From contig USFD01000015.1 in NCBI GenBank assembly GCA_900553885.1, forward strand, positions 1 through 46,145: DNA of 46,145 bases, given 5' to 3'. Each line of letters opens with the position of its first letter. The stretch's first letter is position 1. Positions 16,951 through 23,581 of the stretch are shown piece after piece. Below the pieces are notes generated by a model, which did no database searches, was not told the origin of the DNA, and was given only the letters and a program-made list of their open reading frames with translations. The translations under genes were made by a program, and so were the position numbers. This stretch comes from an uncultured Ruminococcus sp. GTDB lineage: Bacteria > Bacillota > Clostridia > Lachnospirales > Lachnospiraceae.

Positions 16951-17249
16951 ATCCCAGGATTAAAAAGACTCTCAGGAAGAGGCAGCTATGGAGCAGCATA
17001 TAAGATGGTTCTCACAAAATTGCAAAAAGTCCCGATGATATTTCATATGCTGCTTCTTTAGTATACTGCAGGCCTTCAGAAAAAGCATATAGTATGTTAG
17101 TGTATATTTATATTAATAGTGAAAATGAAGTGATCCGAAGTACGTCTGTTACGGGGATTTTATATAATAAAGGAATAATTTGCTGTACTGTTTTTGAAAT
17201 ATTGTCTGAAAAAGAAGCGGCTGTAAATGATATGGATAAGCTCGAATGA
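16951..17249 (+). pseudogene. Remnant: toxin linker piece fused to the end of an immunity gene
   Basis: 16951-17018 is a near copy of the toxin segment at about 18695-18763 (GLKRLSGRGSY.AAYKMVLTK). At 17016 it changes frame and content: the frame 17016-17249 encodes KIAKSPDDISYAASLVYC through VNDMDKLE and stop, about 77 residues that look like the C-terminal part of an immunity protein. Neither part has its own start. This is a scar where toxin and immunity genes were joined by deletion. Confidence 0.55.
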
Positions 17250-17318
17250 AAAAAATTTGAAAAGTTTCCTGTATTATTTAACTGACGGATACCTGCAGTC
17301 TCAGTATCAGGGAGGCGC

Positions 17319-17778
17319 ATGAGATTGATCAAAAATAAGAAAAGCTGTTCCTATGGGTATTGCAAGCCAAGGGCGCAGACGCTTATTAAGCTGATGAAGA
17401 TAACAGGCATGCAGAATGTTTACGGTGAAATTATTTATGCAGAAAATAACAGCGGCCTGTGGAGAGAAACGCAGGGAAACAGCGGGAAATATGGCCTGTA
17501 TCAAGAACGGACCGATGAGGTATATACGGATTATTTTCTGTTTTTCAGACCATCCGGTGACAGTCAGTTCAGATAATACGGAAGCTTTTTTGTATGCCGC
17601 GAATAAGAAGCCGTTTGTCTGGGACTGTGTTTTTGAGATTGGATTGGATGAAAATTATTTCAGCATTTCTTTTGATGCTGAAAAATTTTCGAAAAAGAAA
17701 TTCATCCCTGAAATAGAGAAAGTGCTGTTGAAGCAGGACGCATTGTCCGGCAGACAGCGGCAGGATAACGACACCTGA
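17319..17778 (+). pseudogene. Frameshifted immunity-like gene
   Basis: One frame runs 17319-17576 (85 residues; GGGAGGCGC before ATG 17319) and a second, 17416-17778, takes over with VTVSSDNTEAFLYAANKK, KPFVWDCVFEIGLDEN and FSISFDAEKFSKKKF. The two read as successive parts of one protein if the frame changes near 17545-17560. The family is not recognised. It sits just upstream of an LXG effector, in the usual place of a leftover immunity gene. The frameshift reading is a judgement; the two frames could also be unrelated. Confidence 0.4.
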
Positions 17779-17839
17779 GCGGGTACATTATTACGAAACG
17801 ATTTTCAATATGAGTTTTCTAAGCCGAGGAGGCACATAA

Positions 17840-18898
17840 ATGGCAACAATTGCATTATATGCCGGGAAAATAAATCAGATGCCGTCATTGATAAGTGATG
17901 TCAGGAAAAGCGTGGATGCCTATTCATCGGAACTGTTTTCTATGAAGTCGAAGGCTCTGAATATCAGAAGAAGTGTGTGTGATCTGGATGACGTGCTCGG
18001 AATGGTACAGGCTTCCACACAGCTTCAGGAGCAGAAGTCAGAATCGCTGGATGCTTTCTGCCGGAAAACAGAAGAATTTGCGGCGGATGTCGTGCGGACA
18101 GACGAAGACGCGGCGGCATTGATTAACCAGAGCAAAGAGGATTTTTACAACAAATACAATTATCTGAAGCCGGATGCGGAGAAAAGCGGCTGGGAGGAGT
18201 TCTGGGATGATGCGTCCGAATGGTGCAGGGAACATTGGGAATCCATTTGTAATATTGTTCTTGTAATCGTCATAGCTGCAGTTGTGATAGGGGTAAGCGT
18301 TATAACTTTTGGCGGGTCTGCTGTTTTATTGGCTTCCGTCGTGGGATTATTTGCTGGTGCCGGAGGCCAGCTGATCAGTGATCTGGTATCTTGGACTGTT
18401 ACGGGAAAATGGGAGAGCGGTTGGGAAGATTATATAGGAGCGGCGTTAGGTGGAGCAATTGGGGGTGTTTTAATGCTGGTTCCCGGGCAAAGCCTTACAT
18501 TGGCATGTTCTATGGACGGAATGATGTCAACATTGTTCGGAGAAAGTTTAAAAAATATAACAGGGCGCTCAAATAAAACAAATGTGGAAATATGGGGGGA
18601 TACACTAATTTCAGCAGGAATATCCGGGCTGCTTGGTAAAGGATGTGAAAAATTGTCTGAAATAGTGGCTAAACCTCTTGCCTCGGCTTTCCCCGGATTA
18701 AAAAGGCTTTCAGGAAGAGGCAGCTATGCCGCGGCATATAAGATGGTTCTCACAAAACTTAAAAATAATACCTGTAAGAACATTTCATTAAAGACTTTGC
18801 GGAATGGAGTAATTTCGGAAATGTGGGTAGGAATTTTCAGTAATTTCTTTGGTGATTTGTTCGGAAAATCTGTGGAAAAAGTTCGTGCGGCTATATAG
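17840..18898 (+). CDS. LXG-like T7SS effector with membrane-active-looking C-terminus
   Basis: 352 residues, ATG 17840 behind AGGAGGCAC. Residues 1-125 are the helical export module shared with the effector at 20245 (MATIALYAGKINQMP start, KSVCDLDD-type middle, YNKYNYLKPDAEKSGWEEFWDD). Then come hydrophobic, Gly-rich segments at about 136-157, 160-178 and 198-216. The tail has GLLGKGCEKLSEI and the GRGSYAAAYKMVLTKLKN segment reused in the remnant at 16951. No nuclease or other catalytic motif is seen. Its neighbour downstream is a membrane protein, so a membrane-targeting toxin is a reasonable inference; the tip could also be incomplete. Confidence 0.7.
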   Translation: MATIALYAGKINQMPSLISDVRKSVDAYSSELFSMKSKALNIRRSVCDLDDVLGMVQASTQLQEQKSESLDAFCRKTEEFAADVVRTDEDAAALINQSKEDFYNKYNYLKPDAEKSGWEEFWDDASEWCREHWESICNIVLVIVIAAVVIGVSVITFGGSAVLLASVVGLFAGAGGQLISDLVSWTVTGKWESGWEDYIGAALGGAIGGVLMLVPGQSLTLACSMDGMMSTLFGESLKNITGRSNKTNVEIWGDTLISAGISGLLGKGCEKLSEIVAKPLASAFPGLKRLSGRGSYAAAYKMVLTKLKNNTCKNISLKTLRNGVISEMWVGIFSNFFGDLFGKSVEKVRAAI

Positions 18899-18932
18899 CG
18901 GGACATGTGAAATTCAGAAAGGAAAAATAGTT

Positions 18933-19400
18933 ATGGAAAAAAGATTTACGGTTCGTCTGCCAGGATGGTATTACAAACTCATGATTGCCGGATTTCTGAT
19001 TCCGCTGTTGATCCCTGTACTGTTTTATCTGATAGGTGGCGACAGTCCGATAGGTATTATCGTGTTTGCTGTATTACTTAGTCCGTTCCTTGTTGCGGCA
19101 TTTTGGAGCTACCGCTTCAGGATCACTGTGTGTCAGGACAGCATAACAGTAAAGCGGGGAATAGGAAAGGAATATAGTTTTAATATCAGTGAAATAACAA
19201 AAGTGGTACGCAGAGTCAATATAAACAGCGGTATTGGGACAATGATCAAAATAACGATATATACAAAGTCCAGGCATGTATCTGCGGAATCGCTTATGAC
19301 AGGCTGCGATAATATGGATTCATATATCGTCGAAAATGTCGATCCTCAGAAAATAGTAACAAAAGAAAAAATATGGAATGCAAATAAGACGGATTATTGA
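18933..19400 (+). CDS. Two-TM membrane protein with PH-like domain, candidate immunity protein
   Basis: 155 residues from ATG 18933 (ribosome site AGAAAGGAA); the longer frame overlaps the toxin gene. Two hydrophobic segments near the N-terminus (about 15-35 and 40-62) are followed by a soluble strand-rich domain (FRITVCQDSITVKRG, then ITKVVRRVNINSG) of the kind seen in bacterial PH-like/DUF6560-type proteins. It lies 34 bases behind the LXG-like effector at 17840. A membrane-embedded immunity protein suits a toxin that attacks the membrane. Function is inferred from order and topology. Confidence 0.6.
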   Translation: MEKRFTVRLPGWYYKLMIAGFLIPLLIPVLFYLIGGDSPIGIIVFAVLLSPFLVAAFWSYRFRITVCQDSITVKRGIGKEYSFNISEITKVVRRVNINSGIGTMIKITIYTKSRHVSAESLMTGCDNMDSYIVENVDPQKIVTKEKIWNANKTDY

Positions 19401-19446
19401 TAAAATATATTTGTGAATATTATGAAACGGCAAAGGAGGGAAAGTT

Positions 19447-19770
19447 ATGTCAGATGATTTTGTGTCTGCAGACATAGGGAAAATTGAACAGTTTGAAAGC
19501 GACAGCAAGGAAGCGATCGAGGAATTCGCTGCCATCAAGACCAGATTTGAAGAAATTAATTCTGATCTGCTGAGCAAATGGAAGGGCGCCGGGGCAGACG
19601 CCTATAAAACGGAGACGGATCATATATTGGACAATATTGGCGGCATCGCTGATATACTGGACAGCATTAACAACGGCGTTATAAAAGATATTAAGGATAA
19701 TTACAATAAGCTGGACGAAGAACTCGGAGAGTTCAACAGAAATCCACCCACTGAGGAAACAGCAGAATGA
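19447..19770 (+). CDS. Canonical WXG100 protein in the effector region
   Basis: 107 residues with a clear W45-K-G47 turn (LLSKWKGAGADAY) between two long helices and a C-terminal acidic tail. Start ATG 19447 behind AAAGGAGGGAAAG. This is the only WXG100 in the window with the classical Trp. It lies among effectors rather than with the core trio, so it may be a dedicated partner of an effector N-terminal module. Its TGA stop (19768-19770) directly abuts the partial duplication that begins at 19769. Confidence 0.85.
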   Translation: MSDDFVSADIGKIEQFESDSKEAIEEFAAIKTRFEEINSDLLSKWKGAGADAYKTETDHILDNIGGIADILDSINNGVIKDIKDNYNKLDEELGEFNRNPPTEETAE

Positions 19771-20189
19771 ATTGTTTTCGGATGCACCGGATCGTATCAG
19801 ACAGCTTGCCGAAAGGGAAGCATTACAGTACCTGCTTTTTGAGATTGACGGAGTTGTTATTCCGGCAGCGACGACCGCATTCTGGCTTGATTCAGAAGGT
19901 CTGTTTATATTTGATGACAGCATAGATGAATTTGAGCAGAACGGTGGTGAGTTTATTTGCCGGCTGCTGGGACCGTTTGACGAATTGGAAGAATATTTAA
20001 GAGAGTATTCTGATTTTTCTCCAGAGGAAGCAGAACTGGCGAAACATTTGTACCATATGAAAATGAAGAAAAATATGCAGATTACAGAAAGAGATATTTC
20101 CGGCGCAGATAAGAAGAGCGAGGGATATGCTGAATTTATGGAATCTCTTTCAGAACTTGGTTTTACATTCAAATGATGCAGGACTTTAA
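19769..20189 (+). repeat. 421-bp direct repeat, copy A (5'-truncated immunity gene)
   Basis: Bases 19769-20189 match 21794-22214 at a constant offset of 2025, with a single difference noticed (T at about 20166 versus C). Copy A contains the last 134 codons of the immunity gene found intact at 21542. It lacks the first 80 or so codons and has no normal start (TTG 19772 only), so it is a pseudogene. It begins within the stop codon of the WXG100 gene. Near-identity shows a recent event. Confidence 0.85.
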
Positions 20190-20244
20190 TTGTATGAATA
20201 ATAAAATGAGTAAAGATTCTTTAAGCTAGTAGGGAGGTACATGA

Positions 20245-21462
20245 ATGGCAACGATTGCTCTGTATGCCGGAAAACTGAATCAGATGCCCTCTTTGATAAA
20301 CGAAGTCAAAAAAAACGTGAATGATTATTCATCCGAGCTGTTTTCTTTGAAGTCAAAAGCTTTGAAGATCAGAAAGAGCGTGTGCGATCTGGATGATGTA
20401 ATTGGAATGATTCAAGCATCTACCCAGCTTCAGGATCAGAAGATAGAATCTCTTGAGGCGTTCTGTCAGAAAACAGAAGAGTTTATAGCGGATACAGTAC
20501 GGATTGACGAAGAAGCGGCAGTTGTTATTAATCAGAGCAAAGAGGATTTTTATAACCAATATAATTACCTCAGGCCGGACGCCGAGAAAAGTGACTGGGA
20601 GGCGTTCTGGGATAATGCAGCTGAATGGTGTGCGGAACACTGGAAGGAGATTGTGACTACAGTAACGATCATAATCGGGGCCGCGCTGGCTATTGCGGCG
20701 GTAGTTACGACAGGCGGCGCTGCGTTGGTTCCGCTGTTATCAACTCTGCTTACAGCAATAGGTGTTTCTGCTGGTACAGCAATGACAGCGGCTACGATAA
20801 TCAGTTTCACAGTGGCAGTTATTGCCGTGGGGTCCACAATCGGGTCGTCTGCGCTGAATATTATTGATACATGGGGAAATATTGATAATCCAACATTTAA
20901 TACATGGCAGTCTGTTCTAAACTGGACAAGTATAATTTCGAATGGACTATATTCTGTTGGGAATATATATAATTCAGTCAAAGGAGTTACACCTAAAGAA
21001 TACCTAGCGAGACAAAAAGCGATTGAAAATGGAAAGGCAGGATATTCGAATTTGGAGGCTAAACATCCCAAAATGAAACATAAATCAGGCGAGAATTTTG
21101 ATGGAGCGCGAAAAAGGGAAATATTGCAAGAAAACATGAGAAGAAATAATGGAATTTTAAGAAGCGATAAAACAGGAAAAATTTTAGAGAAACCGCAGAA
21201 ATCGGTAAAAGGTATTAAACATCCTGCAAATGAAGCACAGATTGATCATATTTTTCCAAAAGCTAAAGGAGGGATGAATAGTTTTAGCAACGCACAAGTT
21301 ATAGAAGCCTTTGCAAATCGAGTAAAAAGTGACCAACTAATGTTTTCGGATTATATGAAATATAGTATAGCCGATGTTGGAAGTTGGAACAAAGCATTTT
21401 GTATGGGATTTTATGAAAATGTTAATGGAATTGTAGATTTTTCTTTTTTATATAACGACTAA
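20245..21462 (+). CDS. LXG-like T7SS effector with C-terminal HNH nuclease
   Basis: 405 residues, ATG 20245 behind GGGAGGTACATGA. Residues 1-130 form the shared helical export module (MATIALYAGKLNQMP...). Residues 138-210 are Gly/Ala-rich and hydrophobic, followed by the NWTSIISNGLYSVGN linker. The tip (about 255-405) is lysine-rich and holds an HNH core: AQIDHIFPKAKGGMN (Asp334-His335) with the conserved Asn-x-x-x-Asn-Ala-Gln-Val after it. HNH enzymes cut DNA or RNA with a metal ion. The tip is AT-rich compared with the front, as expected when tips are exchanged. The immunity gene follows at 21542. Confidence 0.85.
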   Translation: MATIALYAGKLNQMPSLINEVKKNVNDYSSELFSLKSKALKIRKSVCDLDDVIGMIQASTQLQDQKIESLEAFCQKTEEFIADTVRIDEEAAVVINQSKEDFYNQYNYLRPDAEKSDWEAFWDNAAEWCAEHWKEIVTTVTIIIGAALAIAAVVTTGGAALVPLLSTLLTAIGVSAGTAMTAATIISFTVAVIAVGSTIGSSALNIIDTWGNIDNPTFNTWQSVLNWTSIISNGLYSVGNIYNSVKGVTPKEYLARQKAIENGKAGYSNLEAKHPKMKHKSGENFDGARKREILQENMRRNNGILRSDKTGKILEKPQKSVKGIKHPANEAQIDHIFPKAKGGMNSFSNAQVIEAFANRVKSDQLMFSDYMKYSIADVGSWNKAFCMGFYENVNGIVDFSFLYND

Positions 21463-21541
21463 TAATATCAAGGCATGAACTTCTATATTAGGTTAATGAA
21501 AAATTTTTATGTTTACTTTTTCAGGAGGAGAGGATACGTAA

Positions 21542-22201
21542 ATGGGAACTAAACTGCACTTCACATTTGAGGAATTATATAAACGGTGTATTTTTGCTTC
21601 TGCGGCACATGCTGTTGCTAATCTGAAATTCCCTTTTTTCTCTTATGAGCAGTCATGGGACGGGGACAATTACAGCTTTAAAATGAGCTCTGAGGGTACG
21701 ATTTCTTTTGACTTCAGTAAAAAGATAATCGCCGGGGCCGGAATAGATAACGAAAGTCCGCGCTTTATGCAGTATCCGAAGTTTCAGGCAATAGAATTGT
21801 TTTCGGATGCACCGGATCGTATCAGACAGCTTGCCGAAAGGGAAGCATTACAGTACCTGCTTTTTGAGATTGACGGAGTTGTTATTCCGGCAGCGACGAC
21901 CGCATTCTGGCTTGATTCAGAAGGTCTGTTTATATTTGATGACAGCATAGATGAATTTGAGCAGAACGGTGGTGAGTTTATTTGCCGGCTGCTGGGACCG
22001 TTTGACGAATTGGAAGAATATTTAAGAGAGTATTCTGATTTTTCTCCAGAGGAAGCAGAACTGGCGAAACATTTGTACCATATGAAAATGAAGAAAAATA
22101 TGCAGATTACAGAAAGAGATATTTCCGGCGCAGATAAGAAGAGCGAGGGATATGCTGAATTTATGGAATCTCTTTCAGAACTTGGCTTTACATTCAAATG
22201 A
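21542..22201 (+). CDS. Immunity protein for the HNH effector (predicted)
   Basis: 219 residues, ATG 21542 behind AGGAGGAGAGG, 79 bases after the HNH toxin. Acidic overall, no signal peptide. A full-length paralogue is at 13889 and a 3' fragment at 19769. Conserved blocks: ASAAHAVANL, YEQSWDGDNYSFKMSS, ATTAFWLDSEGLFIFDDS. The family is not recognised. Acidic character suits a protein that masks a basic nuclease tip; the pairing is by position only. Confidence 0.62.
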   Translation: MGTKLHFTFEELYKRCIFASAAHAVANLKFPFFSYEQSWDGDNYSFKMSSEGTISFDFSKKIIAGAGIDNESPRFMQYPKFQAIELFSDAPDRIRQLAEREALQYLLFEIDGVVIPAATTAFWLDSEGLFIFDDSIDEFEQNGGEFICRLLGPFDELEEYLREYSDFSPEEAELAKHLYHMKMKKNMQITERDISGADKKSEGYAEFMESLSELGFTFK

Positions 22202-22214
22202 TGCAGGACTTTAA
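21794..22214 (+). repeat. 421-bp direct repeat, copy B (3' part of the intact immunity gene)
   Basis: Partner of 19769-20189. The repeat covers the last two thirds of the gene at 21542 and 13 bases past its stop. It ends at CAGGACTTTAA, after which the two copies differ completely. Confidence 0.85.
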
Positions 22215-22217
22215 CTT

Positions 22218-22400
22218 ATGAAATATGCAGACTTGTATAAAGCTTTCAAAGAAGAATTCCCGGAAGGGATTCCTTTTATGAAAATAAAGGAAAAAGAAAA
22301 TCTGATAGATGAAGGGCATGATACTCTGAATCAATGTAAGCGATATATGGGAATGAATACATTAAAACATTGTGAAAAAGTAGAAAAATATTTTTTATAA
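22218..22400 (+). pseudogene. Short N-terminal fragment of an immunity-like protein
   Basis: 60 residues: MKYADLYKAFKEEFPEG, then a KENLIDEGHDTLNQCKRYMG helix. It starts 16 bases behind the immunity gene and ends in unrelated sequence. The pattern (FxxEFP followed by an acidic helix) resembles the start of small orphan immunity families, but I cannot name one. It looks truncated and not selected; it might instead be a real 60-residue protein. Confidence 0.4.
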
Positions 22401-22413
22401 TAAACTATTTTAG

Positions 22414-22452
22414 TCTGAAGCTTTGAAGATCAGAAAGAGCGTACGTGATCTG
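22414..22452 (+). repeat. Remnant of the LXG-like effector N-terminal module
   Basis: This stretch matches about 20353-20391 in the export module of the HNH effector, with only a few differences; the common core reads AAGCTTTGAAGATCAG and continues into AAAGAGCG. It is isolated, without start or continuation. It marks the former position of another effector gene. Confidence 0.65.
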
Positions 22453-22504
22453 TCCTTAAACAGAGTGAAAGATGCTATGCTAAAGTGAGATGAAGAAAAT
22501 GAGT

Positions 22505-22689
22505 ATGAGTTTCGACATATTCCCAGCAAATATGTATATTCCCGGATGTGAAGAAATTAAAAAATATCACAGGGACTTCTGGAAAATTATCTGTCACAGG
22601 AAAATATAGATTTTAATATTTCGCTGGCTTATAGAAAACAGGAATTTACTGAAAAATGTCTACGCAGTCTGAAAGAAAGGAACTTTTAG
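22505..22689 (+). pseudogene. Frameshifted small gene remnant
   Basis: ATG 22505 opens MSFDIFPANMYIPGCEE and runs to TAG at 22607-22609. A second frame, overlapping from about 22570, continues LLENYLSQENIDFNISLAY to TAG 22687. The parts look like one protein broken by a frameshift near 22570-22600. Family unknown. It lies between remnants, in the 310-base stretch 22401-22711 that holds no intact gene. Confidence 0.35.
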
Positions 22690-22711
22690 CGGGAGTACAG
22701 GATATTATGAA

Positions 22712-23170
22712 ATGATATATGACTTTGCAATCCATACTTTGTATTATGAAAATCAGGATATTACAGTTCCGGTTTTTTCATTAGCCATAGACACATTGGA
22801 ATTGGTTTTTGAAATACAGACAGGAAAGCTGCTCTGCATACAGGGATTTATCCCGCTGGTGCATGCGTCTGAGGAAGATATCCGTCTTCCTGTACGCAAA
22901 AAGGGCGATTATATATTACATAATTTCGACTTATCAGCATGTAAACAAAATGCAGTGTATGATTTGATAAAAAAGATACCTCAGACTCAGAAATATTTTG
23001 AAAAACCGCCTTTAAAATATGACAAAGAAAGAGGAATCATTCAGATCGGGAAGGAAAGCGAGACTGCAATAGAAGTAAATGACAATATATTCTGCGGACT
23101 TGATCAGAACGCGGATTTAAAGTGTATATATATACTTCCGGCAAGATTTATTAATAAAGCATCCGGATAA
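22712..23170 (+). CDS. Unrecognised protein of the immunity region
   Basis: 152 residues, starting MIYDFAIHTLYYENQD. It is rich in beta strands (FSLAIDTLELVFEIQTGKL) and has a C-terminal NIFCGLDQNADLKCIYILP block. There is no signal peptide or TM segment. Low GC and its place among immunity remnants suggest an immunity protein without its toxin. I cannot assign a family. A weak ribosome site (GGGAGTACAGG) precedes ATG 22712. Confidence 0.5.
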   Translation: MIYDFAIHTLYYENQDITVPVFSLAIDTLELVFEIQTGKLLCIQGFIPLVHASEEDIRLPVRKKGDYILHNFDLSACKQNAVYDLIKKIPQTQKYFEKPPLKYDKERGIIQIGKESETAIEVNDNIFCGLDQNADLKCIYILPARFINKASG

Positions 23171-23189
23171 TATTTATGAGGTGAGAATT

Positions 23190-23330
23190 ATGCCGGCAGG
23201 ATTGAAAGTAGATTTTTTATGGTATCCCATAGGAACAGGAGATTTTGTGCACGCCTTCTTTTCAACAATATGTTATAATCTGGAAGAAAAGAAGTGGGGG
23301 AGCAGGTTCCCTTGTCTGATGAAATCATGA
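23190..23330 (+). pseudogene. Truncated Imm70-like immunity gene
   Basis: 46 residues with a GAGGTGAG ribosome site. GTGDFVHAFFSTICYNLE followed by WGSRFP is the recognisable front of the Imm70 family, whose members are normally well over 100 residues. The frame stops right after FPCLMKS. The overlapping ATG at 23327 gives only 19 more codons (to 23386). Probably a frameshift or deletion removed the rest. Confidence 0.55.
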
Positions 23331-23407
23331 AAGCATTCCGGGAAGCAAAAACGGAAAATCAGAACATTATCTTAAAAAATCTGTAGAGCAAAAAAGAGGA
23401 GGGCAAG

Positions 23408-23581
23408 ATGAGTATAAACTGGAATAACGCGGCAGATGCTGACGGGTATGTAGTCGTTCAGGAAAAACAGAAAAGAAAAATATCCAGGCTGTCTGTGCTG
23501 GAAAGAGGCTCCCGTGAGTCTATTTTCAGCCGGCTTTTTGAAGACACAGAGAGAAAGGATACGGATTCAGATGAGCAATGA
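23408..23581 (+). CDS. 57-residue small protein coupled to the kinase gene
   Basis: ATG 23408 is preceded by AGAGGAGGGCAAG, one of the best ribosome sites in the window, and the frame ends at TGA 23579-23581, overlapping the kinase start at 23571 by 11 bases. The protein begins MSINWNNAADADGYVVVQE and has a basic middle (KQKRKISRLSVLERGSRES) and an acidic end. No TM segment. It may be a regulator or a phosphorylation substrate of the kinase (several Ser/Thr in the basic part), which is inference only. Confidence 0.6.
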   Translation: MSINWNNAADADGYVVVQEKQKRKISRLSVLERGSRESIFSRLFEDTERKDTDSDEQ

